Positions 22,274-35,942 of a stretch of DNA of 64,000 bases are shown here, in pieces. Source of the stretch: Bromus sterilis (taxonomy: Eukaryota > Streptophyta > Magnoliopsida > Poales > Poaceae); assembly GCA_950022295.1 (NCBI GenBank), contig OX465596.1, forward strand, positions 7,006,001 to 7,070,000, in the 5' to 3' direction. Positions within the stretch are counted from its first letter, which is position 1. Each line of letters starts with the position of its first letter. The position numbers and the translations under genes were made by a program. The notes under the pieces are model-generated. The model made no database searches and was not told the DNA's origin. It saw only the letters and a list, made by a program, of their open reading frames with translations.

Positions 22274-25200
22274 TGTGACGCCCCCAAAATCAAGCCGTGT
22301 ACAGTAATCATACACGCAAGGTACACGATCGAGATCAGGGACTCACGGTGGGATATCACAACACAACTCTACAAATAAAATAATACAAGCTGTTTAAAGG
22401 GGAACTCGACGTCGTGGAAGGCATCGGGGATCTTCAAGTGTAGGTGGTCGGCATCGGGGATCTCCTGCTCCTGGACTCCAACGTCGACTGCAGCGGCCGA
22501 TCAGGCAAAACAGTAAAGGAAATAAAGCAGGTGCGTATCTAGTATACCCGCGAGTCTTACGTCCGCTACTAAGCATTATGCATTGTATCAACGGAATGAA
22601 GAGGCTATATATAGTGGACTGAAAGACAGAAATATAGAGCAAGGGTAAGAAGCTAGGCCTAACGAAGACTAGCATCTTCCGACGATGTCTTGCAGCATGA
22701 GGTAAGAAACAGCCAACAGTTTACATAAAGCATAAAGTAACAATGCAGCAGAAGTTGCTGCAACATTGTATAATAATAAGTTGTAATAATTAACTATGCC
22801 TCCGAGTTCACCTCCTCGACATCCCCGCGAGGAAGAAAACCCGGAACCATACAGTTTAATAATATTAGTTTCTAGTGGTAAGATCCAGCTTCAGCATAAA
22901 GCGTCCTGTTACCGTGGACACGGCTATCCGAATAGATTAATCTTCCCTGCAGGGGTGCACTTGTGTTACGCTACACGCACGGATCTCCAGGGTGGCGGGA
23001 ACCTTGTTAGGGAACGCTCCACCGAGGCTATCCGACACTTCATAGCCCATCTTTCAAACTCAACAGAGAGGTCATCCGCCGGTCTAAATCCTAAGTACGT
23101 CGGGCCTTGGACCCCAACCCGAACGTACTCCTGCACGGTGCGTGGCTGGCCGGTGAAGTTAAAGCAAACCCAAATAAGACACCACCGTGCGAGCAAATAA
23201 GACAACACCACTTCCCGGCAATCAGCCCTCGGTACTGCTGACGTCTGAAGAGTTCTCGGACGACACTAAGAAGCAGAGGAGCCCATAACTCGTAATTCCC
23301 ACGGGTAGGTAGTGCGTACATGGCATATAGCCAACTCAAGACATTCACTGAACCATTTAGCATTTTAATTAACCTGCGTGACAACCGTTATCGTTGCCTC
23401 GACTTAACCGACCCGCGGACAACGACAGCAGCCAGGACCACCAGTACATCGGTGTCTGCCCTGTCGTCCCACCAAGTCACTACGGTTACCAACAAGGTGA
23501 ACCGTCTCCTTACCTTGTCTCGCGTGTGCTCCTGGAGGAGCTCGACTTTCGTGGGTTTGGTAACTCTCGCGGCCAACGATCAGGGGCCAAGCACACCGGT
23601 ACACTGGTCGTGCCCTCCCTGTCGTCCCGTCGCAATACCTCTCGCGGGCACCGTTGGGTCGCCCGACTTCTTACCTTTAAGGACACCAGTTGGTTCGAGT
23701 CCCCACCATTAAGTGAAACCACGAGGAATCACCCTCGATGGTACACTTGAGCTGGCTCGACTGAGACATCAGCGGAATGAACTAAAGAGGTAGACCTCAT
23801 ATCATCCCGGTGATGCTACGCTACTAAGCCGACGAGAGTGAAATACGAGTCCATTCCACTCGTAAGTCAAACTCGAAGCGACTCGGCAGAGTCTCGCCGT
23901 TGTAGGTTCCCTAGGGTGTCTGCATTGATCCGTACCTGTTGCAGTTGTAATATATCGTTCCCGCGATCACTCCCAAAGTGATCACGGCCCGCTATCTAAT
24001 CCTAGCTAACAATGCGCAGGGTTTACTGCTGAATAATGCATAAGTAATAATAGGCAGCATAGGATTAAAGGAAGGTACATCAAGGGGCGACAAAAACAGG
24101 CTATGCAATTGAATAGGATTGTAACGTAACAGCAGCAGTAACAATGCCTAGTGCAAGAAATGTACGGAAAGATAGGCGATATCTGGGGAAGAGAATGGCT
24201 CTGCTTGCCTGCAAGCTCGACGGTAGTAGTAGGGTCGTCGACGAAGTAGTCGTACTCAGCAGCGGTGTAGTCGACGGCAGCAGCGGGGTCTACCGGAGAT
24301 CAAAGGGGGGGAGAAACAGTAAATACACAGCAAGCATATACAGGCAGATGCATGACATGACAGATGAAATGTTAACGGTATTCTAACGCAGTGCAATGCA
24401 CATTGCTCGGAACGGAAATTCATCTGAGGATGAACTACTGGCTCCGGGTGATTATCGGACAGGGGTGTCCGGAGGGGGAAGGATCAAGCCGGAGGTGTCG
24501 TGGGTACCGGACAAACATAAGGGGGGGGGTGTATCCGTGCTAGTTGATCTATTTCGAGAAACATTCGTGTTCGGAATAAATTCATCCGGGTACTCTAACA
24601 GTACCGGACAGTATAACGGTTATCGGGCAATCTATCGGACAGTGCCACCGGAGGGGGAAACAGTTCGATGATCGGTATGTTAGAGGGGTGTGGTGAGGAT
24701 ATGGGTATCGTATCTGTAATCGTTGATCCGTTCTGAGTAACTTTCGTATACAAAGTATTTTGATCCGGGCAATTTATATCGGTACCTGGAATTATCGACA
24801 GACCGCCCGAAGGGGGGGAATGTCGATGTTCGGTACGTTAGAGGGGGGTGGTAGACATACGGATAGCGCATCCGTATTCGTTACATTTTTCTGATCAATT
24901 TTCATGTATAAAGTTTTTCGATCCGAGTTACGGTTTAAAAGATATTGAATTTCTAATATTTAAATGATTTTTGGAATTTCTGGAATTTCTTTTATTATTA
25001 AAACCAACATTATCCAGAACAGTGCCAGTTGACTGGTCAAACCTGACATGGGGTCCCACATGTCAGCCTCACTGTATTTATAATCCATTTAATTTAATAA
25101 AAATAAGGCCAGGACCCACATGTCATACTCATTGGAATTTTATAAAACATTTTAATTAAGTTAATTAAAAGTGGGACCCATGTGTCATAGAGTCATATTT

Positions 25201-27040
25201 ATCCTAGCAGTTAATTTAATCTAAGGGGAGTTAAGTGGGGCTGGGACCCACATGTAAGTGGCTCACAGGGGGATTAACAGGGGGCTTGTTAACAGGGGGT
25301 TAGCCTGGGGGGGGGGGGTTGCCCGTGGTGTGCTCGCCGGCGAGCAAGCGCACGGCGGCGGGGCCATCCCGGCCAGGGGGGAGGGCACGGCGGCGCCAAG
25401 ACAGAGAGGCGAGGCGCAGCGGCTTCGGGCGGGTGCAGCGGGAGGGGGAGGGCTTGGCCATGGCCACTCGCCAGAGGGCGGCGAGGCCGCCGTGCTGTCG
25501 CCACTGCAGCACGCGGAGGGGGGGGGGGTGGGCACGTGCGGGCACGGGGGCGTAGCCTGGCGCGGCCAGGGCGTGGCCCGGACGTGCGGAAGGCAGCGGG
25601 CGCACACGGGGCAAGGCCGAGCAACGACGAGGCGAGCACGGGGAGCTCGAACTCCGTCAATGGCGGCCCGGGCAGGGCTCGGTCCTACGACGGCGGAACG
25701 GCGAGGAAGAGAGGGGGAATCGGTGCGGCTTACCCAAGGGAGGACGATGGAGAGCTCGGGTGAGGTTGGGGATGACCGGAGGCGGCGAATCGGGCGACGG
25801 GGCCGCGGTGGCTGTGCTGGACGTCGATGACGATGGCGAGGGATGGAGCGCGGCTCGACTCAAATTGATGTGCGGGATTGACGTAGCCGGGGTCTGGGAT
25901 CCTCCCAGACGTGCTCGCTCGACCGGAGGTGGCCGTTGGCCGCGTGGGCGCCCGGCGACGAGCTCAACCGAGCCCGCACAGTGAGAGAGGGAGGCGCGAG
26001 GAAAAGAGGGGAATCGAGGGCTAGGGTTCCTGGGGGGCGCAGGGGGTCGGCCGGGGGACTTATCCATGGGGGCAGGTGGAGGAGGGGAGGGAGCATGTGA
26101 GGGTGGGGGCGGCCATGGCGTGGCCACAGTGCCATGGCCATCCCCCTGTGCGTGTACGGGGTGGGGGGAGGGCAGGTGAAGGGGAAGGAGAGAGAGGGGG
26201 CCGGGGGTGGGCTGGGCCAGGGGGCCTCGCCCACATGCGCTAGATAGGGTTTTTGGTATTTTTCCTTTTTTATTTATTCTTTTCAATTTACATTTTATTT
26301 AAGTGCCATGTGAATTTTGTTATCTGTGAAAACATTTTTATTATTTGTGGTAAACATTATAGAGAGGTCACAAAAAAGTTTGGCTCAAGTATAAAATCAT
26401 TAGAATTTTGTTTTATTTAAATGGGATTAAAAGCCACTGATTTGACACTATCTTGATTCGATTAAATTAGTACAACATTTTATAAACTCCTATTTCATTT
26501 TTAATAAGACCTACTGATTATTAGGCTTTTAATAAAAATGATTGCATAATTTTTAGTTCAATTATTATATCCACTTGTTTATTATAATTACCACGACAAT
26601 TTAATAATGCCAAGCATTTATTTTTACTTCATTTTACTATACCATTTAAATAAAAACCATTGCTATATTATCATGGCCTAAGATTGCTAGGCATTTTATT
26701 TAATATGTTTCATTAACTTGGTTCAACTAAGATTTCCATTTTTATATTAACTTTCAAAATAATTTTTGATGACACCACAAGATTGGTTTCACAACCAACA
26801 TAGACTTGTGATTATTCTAATGACTAAGAGTGACTTGGTTTAAGTTTTTGCATGATGGTTATCAATCACCCATAAATTCTTGGAGCAATTCAATAGTCCA
26901 CACAAATTTGAAAATTTTATCAGGGTTGGAATTTGACAGAGCTATGATCAAAGGTGATCATGGCTTGATCATCAACAGTAATGAGCCTTAAACAGTGGAA
27001 TCACTGTAGTGATTACTGTACTGGATCTGAGGGTGTTACA
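22274..27040 (-). repeat. Gypsy solo LTR (4.8 kb) with GATAG target duplication
   Basis: The 4767-bp block begins TGTGACGCCCCCAAAATCAA and ends TGAGGGTGTTACA (TG...CA when read on either strand). It is flanked on both sides by GATAG (22269-22273 and 27041-27045). No primer binding site, coding region or second LTR adjoins it, so it is a solo LTR left by recombination between the two LTRs of one element. It belongs to the same family as the LTR at 5099-9314. The GC-rich 25300-26230 stretch produces many spurious open frames on both strands, which are not genes. Confidence 0.93.
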
Positions 27041-27045
27041 GATAG

Positions 27046-28504
27046 GAGAAGGGAGAAAATGAGATGGGATGAGGAGAGGGGCTCCCCTCCTCCCCTATTT
27101 ATAGTGCTAGGGGAGAGGGAAGGGCCTCCCTCCCCTCGGCCGCTGCCCCCACTATAGGGTTTGGGGTGGGGCTCCCTCCCTTGGTGCATGACCCAAGGAG
27201 GAGGTGCCATTCCTCCCCTAATTGGCCCCAATCAGCCCATTAGGGGTTTAGAGCATCTACAATCTTATTTGGCTAATCCAAGCCCCATACGTCCGCATAA
27301 GCGTCCAAGCGTGTTCGCAGACACTGACCATATGAAACTTTTTCTTTTCTTTTCACAACTGGATCCCTCAATTATGACAACTCAAATCTATAACATTACA
27401 TGCAACATAGAACCTAAACTGAATATCCACCGATGGTGCTCCGACATCGCTGATGTTTCCATGTTCGGCGGCCTGCTGAGCCCTCAGGAGTGTCCGTCCC
27501 AACTACGACAAGGTAGAGTGGCACGTGGGACATGCACCAGCTCACATGATTCAACTCACCACCGTCTCCATGTCCTACTCTTCCTCGTCGAAGCCCACAG
27601 ACCGTACACCACTGGTCGATGTGAGATCGATGATGGATCCATCGTGCTCGGATTCAGACAACTCCATTCCGACGCCTGGGGTTCACGATCACCCGTAGCG
27701 GCACCGGGGTGTGCGACTCCGCCTCGGCCATCTACCCTGTGAGGAATTTCCACTGCCTCACGTGATGGACACGCCACGCCACGACGTCCCCATCAACCCA
27801 TCAATAGGTGTGGCCTTCCGACTCCGCGCGCCAGCGGTGCAGTTGCGACTCTGCCATGGCGTGCAGATGCCTAACTGACCGCACCACTTCTGGCAAGGCG
27901 GTGGAGGCACGCTTCGCGTGGGATCCGAGCACCATTTGGAAGTACGCAATGGATTCCCAATGGATTGAGCCCGACACTCGCTCGATGTTCTCCTCCCATG
28001 TGTGAGCTCCCCTGGCTCTAATCTTTGATCTAGTAGATGCAAGAAATCAATCCAACTCCATCTGATCTTATGATCTTTGCAGAGGACAAAGGTACTTTGT
28101 ATATTTCCTCCATTTATATTCGTAAGAAAGAACTCTCTTATTCGCTTGTATAAGCCTTTAGCTGATCTTGGTGAATAAAAAAAGGCGTAGATAATGTACA
28201 TTGCTTTTGAGTTCAATTTGAACTAATTAATTTTCATGGTTCTTCATGAACCTACCGTTTGTTTGGACTATAGCCAAGTGGTAGGCATCGGTTTTTGGTA
28301 TCGGCATGCAAAGGTTTGAGTTCTTTTACTCCAGATTATGAAGATCCAATTGGATTCTCAATGCGAACGACCATCTTCTTCTCAAACCGGTGGTAGTTCT
28401 TTTATTGTCTTCAGATTTTTTTTTTTTGAGGGGATCTTGTCTTCAGACCTTGTTTCTCTACAGCAGAGGAGGAGTACGGAAGAATGGCTTTATCAGCCCA
28501 CATC
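27046..28504. other. TE-like spacer before NLR unit 2
   Basis: No gene is supported. The first 200 bp are C/T-rich and appear to continue the element split by the solo LTR. From about 27250 (GAGCATCTACAATC) a repeat-like GC-richer block runs to about 28015. Read on minus it contains an open piece (SIHWESIAYFQMVLGSHAKR near 27900-27990) that I do not recognise; a Harbinger-type or other DNA-transposon origin is possible. From 28030 to 28504 the sequence is ordinary and AT-rich. The NLR2 promoter would be expected near the right end. Confidence 0.4.
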
Positions 28505-28998
28505 ATACACCCACTGCCACATATGGCCCACACGTCGATCAACGCTAGCGTATTTCCCGTCTCCCCGTCATGGTGGCGTAAATAGGAAGTCTACGTCTTC
28601 GCCATCCCAAATTCCCCATTTACCATCAGGTGTGAGCGTGCCATTCCAACGGCTCCTCTCCCGCGCGTCCCGCCGCTCGTAGCCGCGCCAGATCCCGTCA
28701 CGCCGCACGCCATTGCGCCGCCGATGGCGCGAGCGCTTGCGCGGCGAGCCAATCTATGGCGGCGCGCGCCCGTCTGCGTGCGTCCAGCCCCCGGCGCGGA
28801 CCTGCGGCCGTCCAGCGCGTGTTCGCACGCGCCCTTCACGTGTTCGAGGGAATGCCCGGCCGGGGAACCTGGGCAGGCTCCACGTCCACGCGCAGGCAGC
28901 AACGCCGGCAATCTCCATCCCATTGCGCCGCCGAATGATGGGCTGATGTCATGGACACTGGGGCCTCTCGGCTCAGGTCCAAGCTGGTCGACGCACAG
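28505..28998 (+). other. Leader exon of NLR2 (unit 2)
   Basis: This GC-rich block is co-linear with 38240-38701 (TTTCCCGTCTC, GTCATGGTGGCG, TCGCCATCCCAA and CACGTGTTCGA landmarks shared) and more loosely with 2518-2981. It ends GACGCACAG|GTAAAG, a strong splice donor, and the next acceptor is CCTTAG at 29807-29808, 14 bp before the NLR2 ATG. None of the open frames through the block is in phase with the NLR frame, so I read it as a 5' untranslated exon with several upstream ATGs that could lower translation. Whether it is transcribed with NLR2 is inferred from position and conservation between units. Confidence 0.5.
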
Positions 28999-29808
28999 GT
29001 AAAGACTAAAGAGTCTGGTGATTTTCGTATCAAATCTTGCTTCCCTCCCTCTCCAGATCACCCATGTATACACACCAAGTGAATGTGTTGTCTGGTTACG
29101 GTCCTGCTACCTTTGGAATTTCCAAACATATCTCCTGAGCATACACATTAGTGTACCTACTCTATACGCCAACATTTGTCGCTAGCTACAACTACAAGGT
29201 TGTAGTATAACATCTACAACCTACAACTTATGGGGAGCCAAAGCATCACAATTATGATCATTGATCAGTGCCTTTGGTGATGTTTTATCCCGCACTGCTT
29301 GTACCGTTTCTCCGGTATGTAGGTGCGTCCAGAGATTCCAGGCTGCTATAGGCCCAAGTGCCTATTCTTATTTCTGTTCTCTAGGCTCAGTTACCATGAA
29401 AGTGCTCAGTATAGTTGGCATGTGAACACCGAGCTAGTATGCTGACAGCTATGTTATGTTTTCATTAGTAAAAAGTAGTGCATTGCACGGTCAGCACAAC
29501 CAAATACAAGGTTAATTAATGCAACTGTGGAGCCAAGACTTGACTCACGGGCTTCCATAGTTTCATCACTGTGCAGACCCCGCTTCGAGCTACCAAGAGG
29601 GTCCTGTGCGTCAGCTGAAGGGTCCTAGTTTTACTTGGTAAGCTTTGCTGGTTTCGGTGTCTCTAGCATTTGCTGCCTGCCTTGCTTTCTGCCTTCCCAG
29701 TTGCTTCCTTTTGATGCATCATCACTCTCCTTACCTCTGAACCCATCTGTTAGGTTTCTCCCCTTTGCAAGACCTTCTTTTGCTCCTGCCATTGCTGTGC
29801 TTCCTTAG
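28999..29808 (+). other. 5' intron of NLR2
   Basis: This 810-bp segment runs from GTAAAG to CCTTAG and is co-linear with 38702-39516 of unit 3, for example AAAAAGTAGTGCATTGCAC and GGCTTCCATAGTTTCATCAC. It holds no gene or mobile element. It represents the ancestral state of the intron that in unit 1 was invaded by the gypsy element. Confidence 0.55.
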
Positions 29809-29822
29809 GTGTGCCGGCAGAG

Positions 29823-32800
29823 ATGTCGGGGTTGCTTGGCACGGTTGTTGATGCAGCAATAGGATGGCTGGTTCAAAACATCCTTGAGAGCCTGTTCACT
29901 GAACAGATGGTAGCCTGGACTCGGGAAATCGGGCTTGCTGAAGATGTGGAGAAGCTCGAACTTGAGATGAGGACCGTAGAGACGGTTCTTTCTGCTGCCG
30001 AGGGAAGGAAGATTGAAAACATGTCTCTGGACAAGTCACTGGGCCATCTCAAAGAACTGCTTCATGACTCAGAGGATGTGATGGACGAGCTCGACTACTA
30101 CCGACTCCAGCAACAGATCGAAGAAGGTGCTTCATTTCTCTACACTATTCCGTTTTAGTTGCTTTCAGCTTCTTTTATATTGGTGTAATATGTAACCAAG
30201 AGCATCGTAGGCACCGCCCCTCAGCTTATCTGTTGCTTAATTGATTTTTTTTTCCTGAATGATTCAGCTTTTGTAAAAATTTCTATGTGAAAGGTAGAGG
30301 AATATCTACCTTATGGAACTTTCATTAATTATTAGTACTTACACGATGATATTTGCTTTTGCTTAAGTGGCCTTCGTTTGCTTGTCCCCAAATAACCGAG
30401 AGTTTTCTTATGCAGGGAAAGGTCGTAGTGTTCCTACTGGTAGTAATCCTGAGGGAAGCTATGTGTCCTCATCCGCTCCATCTTCTGTTTTCAAATTACT
30501 ACGCAGCGCCACAAGCCAAATAACTGATTGGATCTCACCCGACAGAAAAAGGAAACGTGAAGAGGAGGAGCCAGCTCATTGTAACATGCTGCCTTTTGAG
30601 ATAAAAGATAGCATTTCTAAGAGGATCAATGTTATAGTGAATCTTCTACACAGTAATGGCAATTCTGTGCAGGGGGCTCTTCAGCTTGAGATCTTGCGCC
30701 CCATTGCAACATCAAGCAAGAGTCAGAATATTGCCAGGAATGCTCGCATGACAACTTCTTTTCCAATTGAACCTAAGGTGTACGGGAGGGATGCAGAGAG
30801 AGACAAGATAGTAGAGCTGTTGATAAAAGGGGGGTCTAGTGATCTGAATGTTTTGCCAGTGGTTGGCAGTGGTGGTATTGGGAAGACGACACTTGCTAGA
30901 TATGTATACCATGATAAAAGAATTAAAGATCATTTTGATTTGCCAATATGGGTCTGTGTATCCACTAACTTCGATGTGGTGGGGCTAACACTTCAGATCC
31001 TAGATCATGTATGTGAAGATAGACCATATGAAAAAAAAAGTAGCTTGAATAAATTGCAGGAGATTCTTTTGGAAAATATTAGAAACAAAAGATTTCTGCT
31101 TGTGTTGGATGATGTGTGGGAAGACAAGGATAGGAGTGGATGGACTAAACTCTTGGCTCCACTGAGAAGTAATCAAGCAAACGGTTGCATGGTACTAGCA
31201 ACAACCAGAACAAAATCAGTGGCAAAAATGATAGAAACTATGGATGCGTTCACATTGAGTGGTCTCGATGAAAATGCATTTTGGATGTTCTTCAAGGCAT
31301 GTGCATTTTGCAGTGAGAACTCTGAGCACCATCCTAGTTTGCAATCTATTGGGAAACAGATCACTAAAGCCCTAAAAGGCTGCCCACTAGCTGCACGAAG
31401 TGTTGGTGCACTTCTAAGCATAGACCTTAGCTATCAGCATTGGGCAACAGTTCAGGACAAATGGAAATCTCTTCAAGAATATGATGATGATATTTTACCA
31501 ATCTTGAGGCTCAGTTATGACTATCTACCAGTCCACCTTCAGCGTTGTTTCTCATACTGCTCTTTGTTTCCAGAGGATTACCGATTTGAAGGGAAGAAAT
31601 TGGTCCATGCTTGGATATCACAAAATTTTGTGCAGTGCAAAGACCATTCCATAAGATTGGAGGAAACAGGGCTGCAATATTTGAATAGATTAGTGGATTT
31701 GGGCTTCTTCCAAAAGGATGGCTCACACTATGTTATGCATGACCTAATGCATGTATTGGCAAGGAAGGTTTCATCACATGAGTGTGCTACTATAGATGGA
31801 TTGAAATCTGGGGCCATTCGAGCAAGTGTTCGGCATTTGTCTATCATTATTACTGATTATGATAAAGATGGAAATGTCAGCAATTCTAGTGAGAAGTTTG
31901 ATAAAATACTTCAGAAGGTGTCTTGGCACAAATTGAGGACATTGATGTTGTTTCGGCGAAGCAGCAAAATATTATTAGGGTCCTTGCGTACTTTATGCAA
32001 GGAGGCAAAATGTTTACGGTTGCTAAGTGTGACAGGTGCTGACATCAGCTTTATAAACAGTTTGTCAAATCTATTCCATCTTCGCTATATATCAGCATAC
32101 ATAATCAGCAACCCTATGTTTCGTCAAGCTTTGGCAAGATGTTATCACCTTCAAGTACTGGATGTGGGCACTTACGGCAATCTTGATGTACCTACTGACA
32201 TGAATAATCTTGTTAATCTGCGTCATCTTATTGCTCATGAGAAAGTGCACCATAAAATAGATTGTGTCGGCAACATGACCTCTCTTCAGGAATTAAAATT
32301 CAAGGTTCAAAATGTTGGCAGTTTTGAGATAGGACAACTTCAGTCCATGAATGAGCTTGTATCACTTGGAATTTCTCAACTTGAAAATTTGAAGACTAAA
32401 GAAGAGGCGAGGGGGGGCAAGTTGATAGACAAAGAGTATCTAGAAACATTGTCCTTGTCATGGGAGGATAGCAACATGAGCTTTCAACCTGAGGCAGCAA
32501 AAGATGTGCTTGATGCTCTCCAACCACATCGGGACCTCAAAACTCTAGAAATAACTGGATATGGTGGTGCTACCTCCCCAGTCTGGCTTTCCAGTACTTT
32601 CTTAGTTACCTCACTGCAGATACTTCATCTAGAGAACTGCAGGGAGTGGAAAATTCTTCGAATTATTGAAATGTGTTCCCTTAAAAAGCTGACATTGATC
32701 AGGATGTTGAATTTAATGGAAATCACAGTTCCTTCCTTGGAAGAGTTGATCTTGATCGGTATGCCAAGATTGAAAAAATGTACCGGTTCTTATGGAATGG

Positions 32801-35024
32801 AATTGACTTCCCGTCTAAGTGTTTTGAGGATCAAGAACTGCCCTGAACTGAATGAGTGCACTCTTTTCCAGAGTTACTCTTCTTTTGAAGCAGAGCAGAA
32901 GTCATGGTTTCCGTCTCTCGGCAAACTCTCGATCGGGCAATGTCCTCATATATTAAAGTAATTCTCTTCTCTCTAATTTTTCCTGGTCAATACATTTGCA
33001 AATTGTTGGACACTTAATTTGATAAATGATGTTGCAGCAACTGGCCAATCCTTCCACTAAGTGAAATGAAGGCACTCAATGAGTTGGAGTTGATGGACCT
33101 GCATGTTGTCAGAGTGTCAGTTCCTTCACTGAAGAAGTTGGTGTTCACTAAAATGCCAAGCCTGGAGTTTTGCAGCGGTCTAATGACCCAAGGAGATCAA
33201 ATGGGAGGGCCATCTAGTCTGCGTAGGCTTACCATCCATGATTGCCCTTGTTTGATAGTGTCACATCCTCTTCCGCCTTCTGCTCTGGTTTCTGAGTTGT
33301 CCATCAGGGGAGTTCCGAGACTAGCAAAAATGAGTATAAACCGTAGAAGGTTCACTATCGAATCTAATGAGTTGAGTGTGCTGGATGACAGTATCCTGGC
33401 ATTCAATAACCTTGGGGGGATAACATTTTTTGAAATAAGAAACTGTCCAAATCTGGGCTCTCTTTCAAGTGAAGCTTTCAGCCAGCTCATCGCTTTAGAG
33501 TATTTATTTATATGTGAGTGCCCTAATCTGACCATGTCAAACACTATGTCAGAGGTTGTCCCAGAGAACAGTACGTCTGCCAGCAGCCTTGTCCTCCCAT
33601 CTCTCAAACGTGTCACCATTAACGCATGCGGCATAACAGGGAGGTGGCTAGCACAAATGCTTTCACATTCAAAGTCCCTTGAAAAGTTGCTATTAACTGA
33701 CTGTCCACAGATAAAGTCTCTATCAATTGGTCAGCCTGCAGAAACGGAAGGGACCAGTAGTTCAGCTTCCGCAGTGATGACGTCAGCCCAAGATGAACAT
33801 GAATTGAGTCTGCCATATAATCTCCTATGTTCTCTCAAGGTGTTACAGATTCAGAGCAACCTGGATTTGGAGTTCTGTGGGGGTATTAAAGTCTTCGCAG
33901 GATTCACCTCTCTTACGCAGCTTTTCCTTCATGATTGCCCCAAGCTGGTCTCATCGATGGTGGAAACAAGAGATGATGGTACCATGGATGTTGGATTACT
34001 CCCACCATCACTTGAAGAACTTAGTATCAGTCCTCTCCCAGAAAACTTGCAGTCATTCACTCCTCAAGGCCTTCTCTACCTCAAAGAGTTAAGTTTACTT
34101 AATGGCCCACGTTTGAAGTCTGTACAGCTGAATTCCTGTACGGCCCTAAAGCAGCTGCAAATCTGGGATTGTATCCAGCCGGCTTTACTGGAGGGCTTAC
34201 AGTTCCCCACCTCCCTTCGAAGCTTGGATATCAAAATGAACTCCGAGCTGTCTTCTACATGGGATCTCAAACTGCAGCAGCAAGAACAGGGTGGGAATCA
34301 AAATCAGCTATTTCCTCCATCACTTGATAAACTTAAGGTCACGGCTGTCACGGACAGGGTCCAATCCCGTATCCTGTCCTGCCTTCCTGCCATGACCAAT
34401 TTAACAATACAGAGAAGCCCAGAATTAACGTATCTGCAGCTGGGATGCTGCCCAGCACTGAAAGAGTTGGAAATTGGAGATTGCGACTCGCTTGCGTCCA
34501 TCGAGGGCCTCCAGTTCTGTGTAAATTTGACATCCTTGAAAGTATTCAACTCCCCCAGCCTACCTTCCTGTTTGGAACTTCTGTCCCACCAGCAAGGGGT
34601 CTGTGAAGTATGGTATGGATTGAAAACTCTTGTGGCTAGTGACGCATCTATCCTCTGCAGGCCCTTCTGCAAACAGCTGACATCTCTAAGACGCCTACAG
34701 TTTGGCTCTGCATATAGTGCAAGCTTGGTAAACCTTACGGACGAACAAGAGAGAGCGTTACAGCTTCTAACCTCACTCCAGGGACTTCAATTCCTGAGAG
34801 GCTCGAATCTCTTGTCACTTCCTGCAAACCTATATAGCCTGACCTCCCTCAAGAGGTTATCTATCGGACATTGTAGGAGCATCACAAGGCTGCCAGACAT
34901 GGGCTTCCCAACTTCTCTCAGGTCTCTTGATTTATTCAATTGCAGCGAAGAGCTAGGTATGCACTGCAGAATTGTAGCAACGGAGAAGCTAAGGGTCAGG
35001 ATTGATGGTCAGTATGTGAATTAA
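29823..35024 (+). CDS. NLR2: CC-NB-ARC-LRR immune receptor, intact
   Basis: Coding exons are 29823-30126, 30416-32957 and 33038-35024; introns of 289 and 80 bp are GT-AG and in the same phases as the paralogs. The joined frame has 1610 codons. The coiled coil (residues 1-101) carries SEDVMDELDYYRLQQQ. The linker has the basic cluster DRKRKREEEE. NB-ARC motifs: P-loop GSGGIGKTTLAR about residue 250, kinase 2 LLVLDDVWED about 329 (the canonical DDVW, unlike DDMW in the other two), LATTRTKS, GCPLA, CFSYCSLFPEDY, VMHDLMH about 539. The second P-loop residue is Ser instead of Ile, outside the nucleotide-contacting GKT. About 1000 residues of LRRs follow. As a CNL it should detect a pathogen effector and trigger cell death through nucleotide exchange. 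This copy has the least-disturbed flanks and is the best candidate for a functional gene. Confidence 0.93.
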
Positions 35025-35787
35025 CCAGCGTCCACTTATAAGGTACACTTTCGGAGCATTTTGCCTGCAGAACTAGTTTACATGCTCACCCTCTTCTTGC
35101 TAAATGTAATTCATCTCTCTGCAGATTGCAGCCACCCGAGATGTTGTACATATTTCTGCACTACCTGTCACTGGCACATTTATGCAACTGTCATATGCCC
35201 ATTTGGCTTTCCACAAGCTACTCTAGCTGCATGATGGATGGAACCCAGGAAACCTGTTGAAAGTGGCATTTTTTTGTCTATCAGGGGCATTATGACCTTT
35301 CGCTCATTCTCATGTCTTCTTAGTTGCTGGCTGGCTGTGAGCTATGCTATATCAACTGGCAGTGAGTCCTGCAAGCCTTAACATGGGGTATGTTTTTATT
35401 TTCTTATTTTCTTCTATTTTTATCGTCATTAGCTTTGTCAGTGGCTCCGTGCTGTAGTATTTGGTGATATTATATCTTCTCGGTTACTTTCTGATTAACT
35501 GATGAAAAGATTCAAGTGTGTTTTCAGCTACCTAATTATGCATCTCATCTTGTCGAGTCCCATTAATATTCACCCCTTGTGCTTATTCTTATCAGCACAT
35601 ATCAGTGCTGTTAACTAGGCTCTGGGTCATGGTTCAATAAGAAAATGCTACTCCCTAATTTATTATTCTATCCCTTCCTCTGTTATGCATTGAATTGGCT
35701 CGTATTTTCTATTTGTAGTTGACTGTTCATCTTGAGATATGATTTGAAAATGTAGGAGAAACGTAAAATTTACCAGTTATTACTTAT

Positions 35788-35872
35788 TACTGCCTCCGTT
35801 TTTTAATATAAGACGTTTTGGCAAGCTAATTTAGCTAGCTAAAACGTCTTATATTAATAAACAGAGGAAGTA
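35788..35872. mobile_element. Short Stowaway-like MITE
   Basis: An 85-bp element with ends TACTGCCTCCGTTTTTTAAT and ATTAATAAACAGAGGAAGTA and an inner inverted repeat ATATAAGACGTTTT / AAAACGTCTTATAT. It is bounded by TA. NLR1's 3' flank has no counterpart. Confidence 0.85.
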
Positions 35873-35942
35873 CTATCCATCTCACGATGCAGTTTCACTC
35901 TTCAATGCGAGAAAAGGATGGCAGTTAGCGAATACTCAAAAC

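Noticed and set aside
25258..26286. Long open frames on both strands in a GC-rich block
   Set aside because: They overlap each other, are low-complexity (Ala/Gly/Arg/Pro) and lie inside a proven solo LTR; GC composition alone explains them.
28713..29002. Leader frame resembling a PPR start (VFEGMPGR)
   Set aside because: Only one PPR-like phrase; no repeat follows, the frame ends quickly, and the paralogous leaders do not preserve it.
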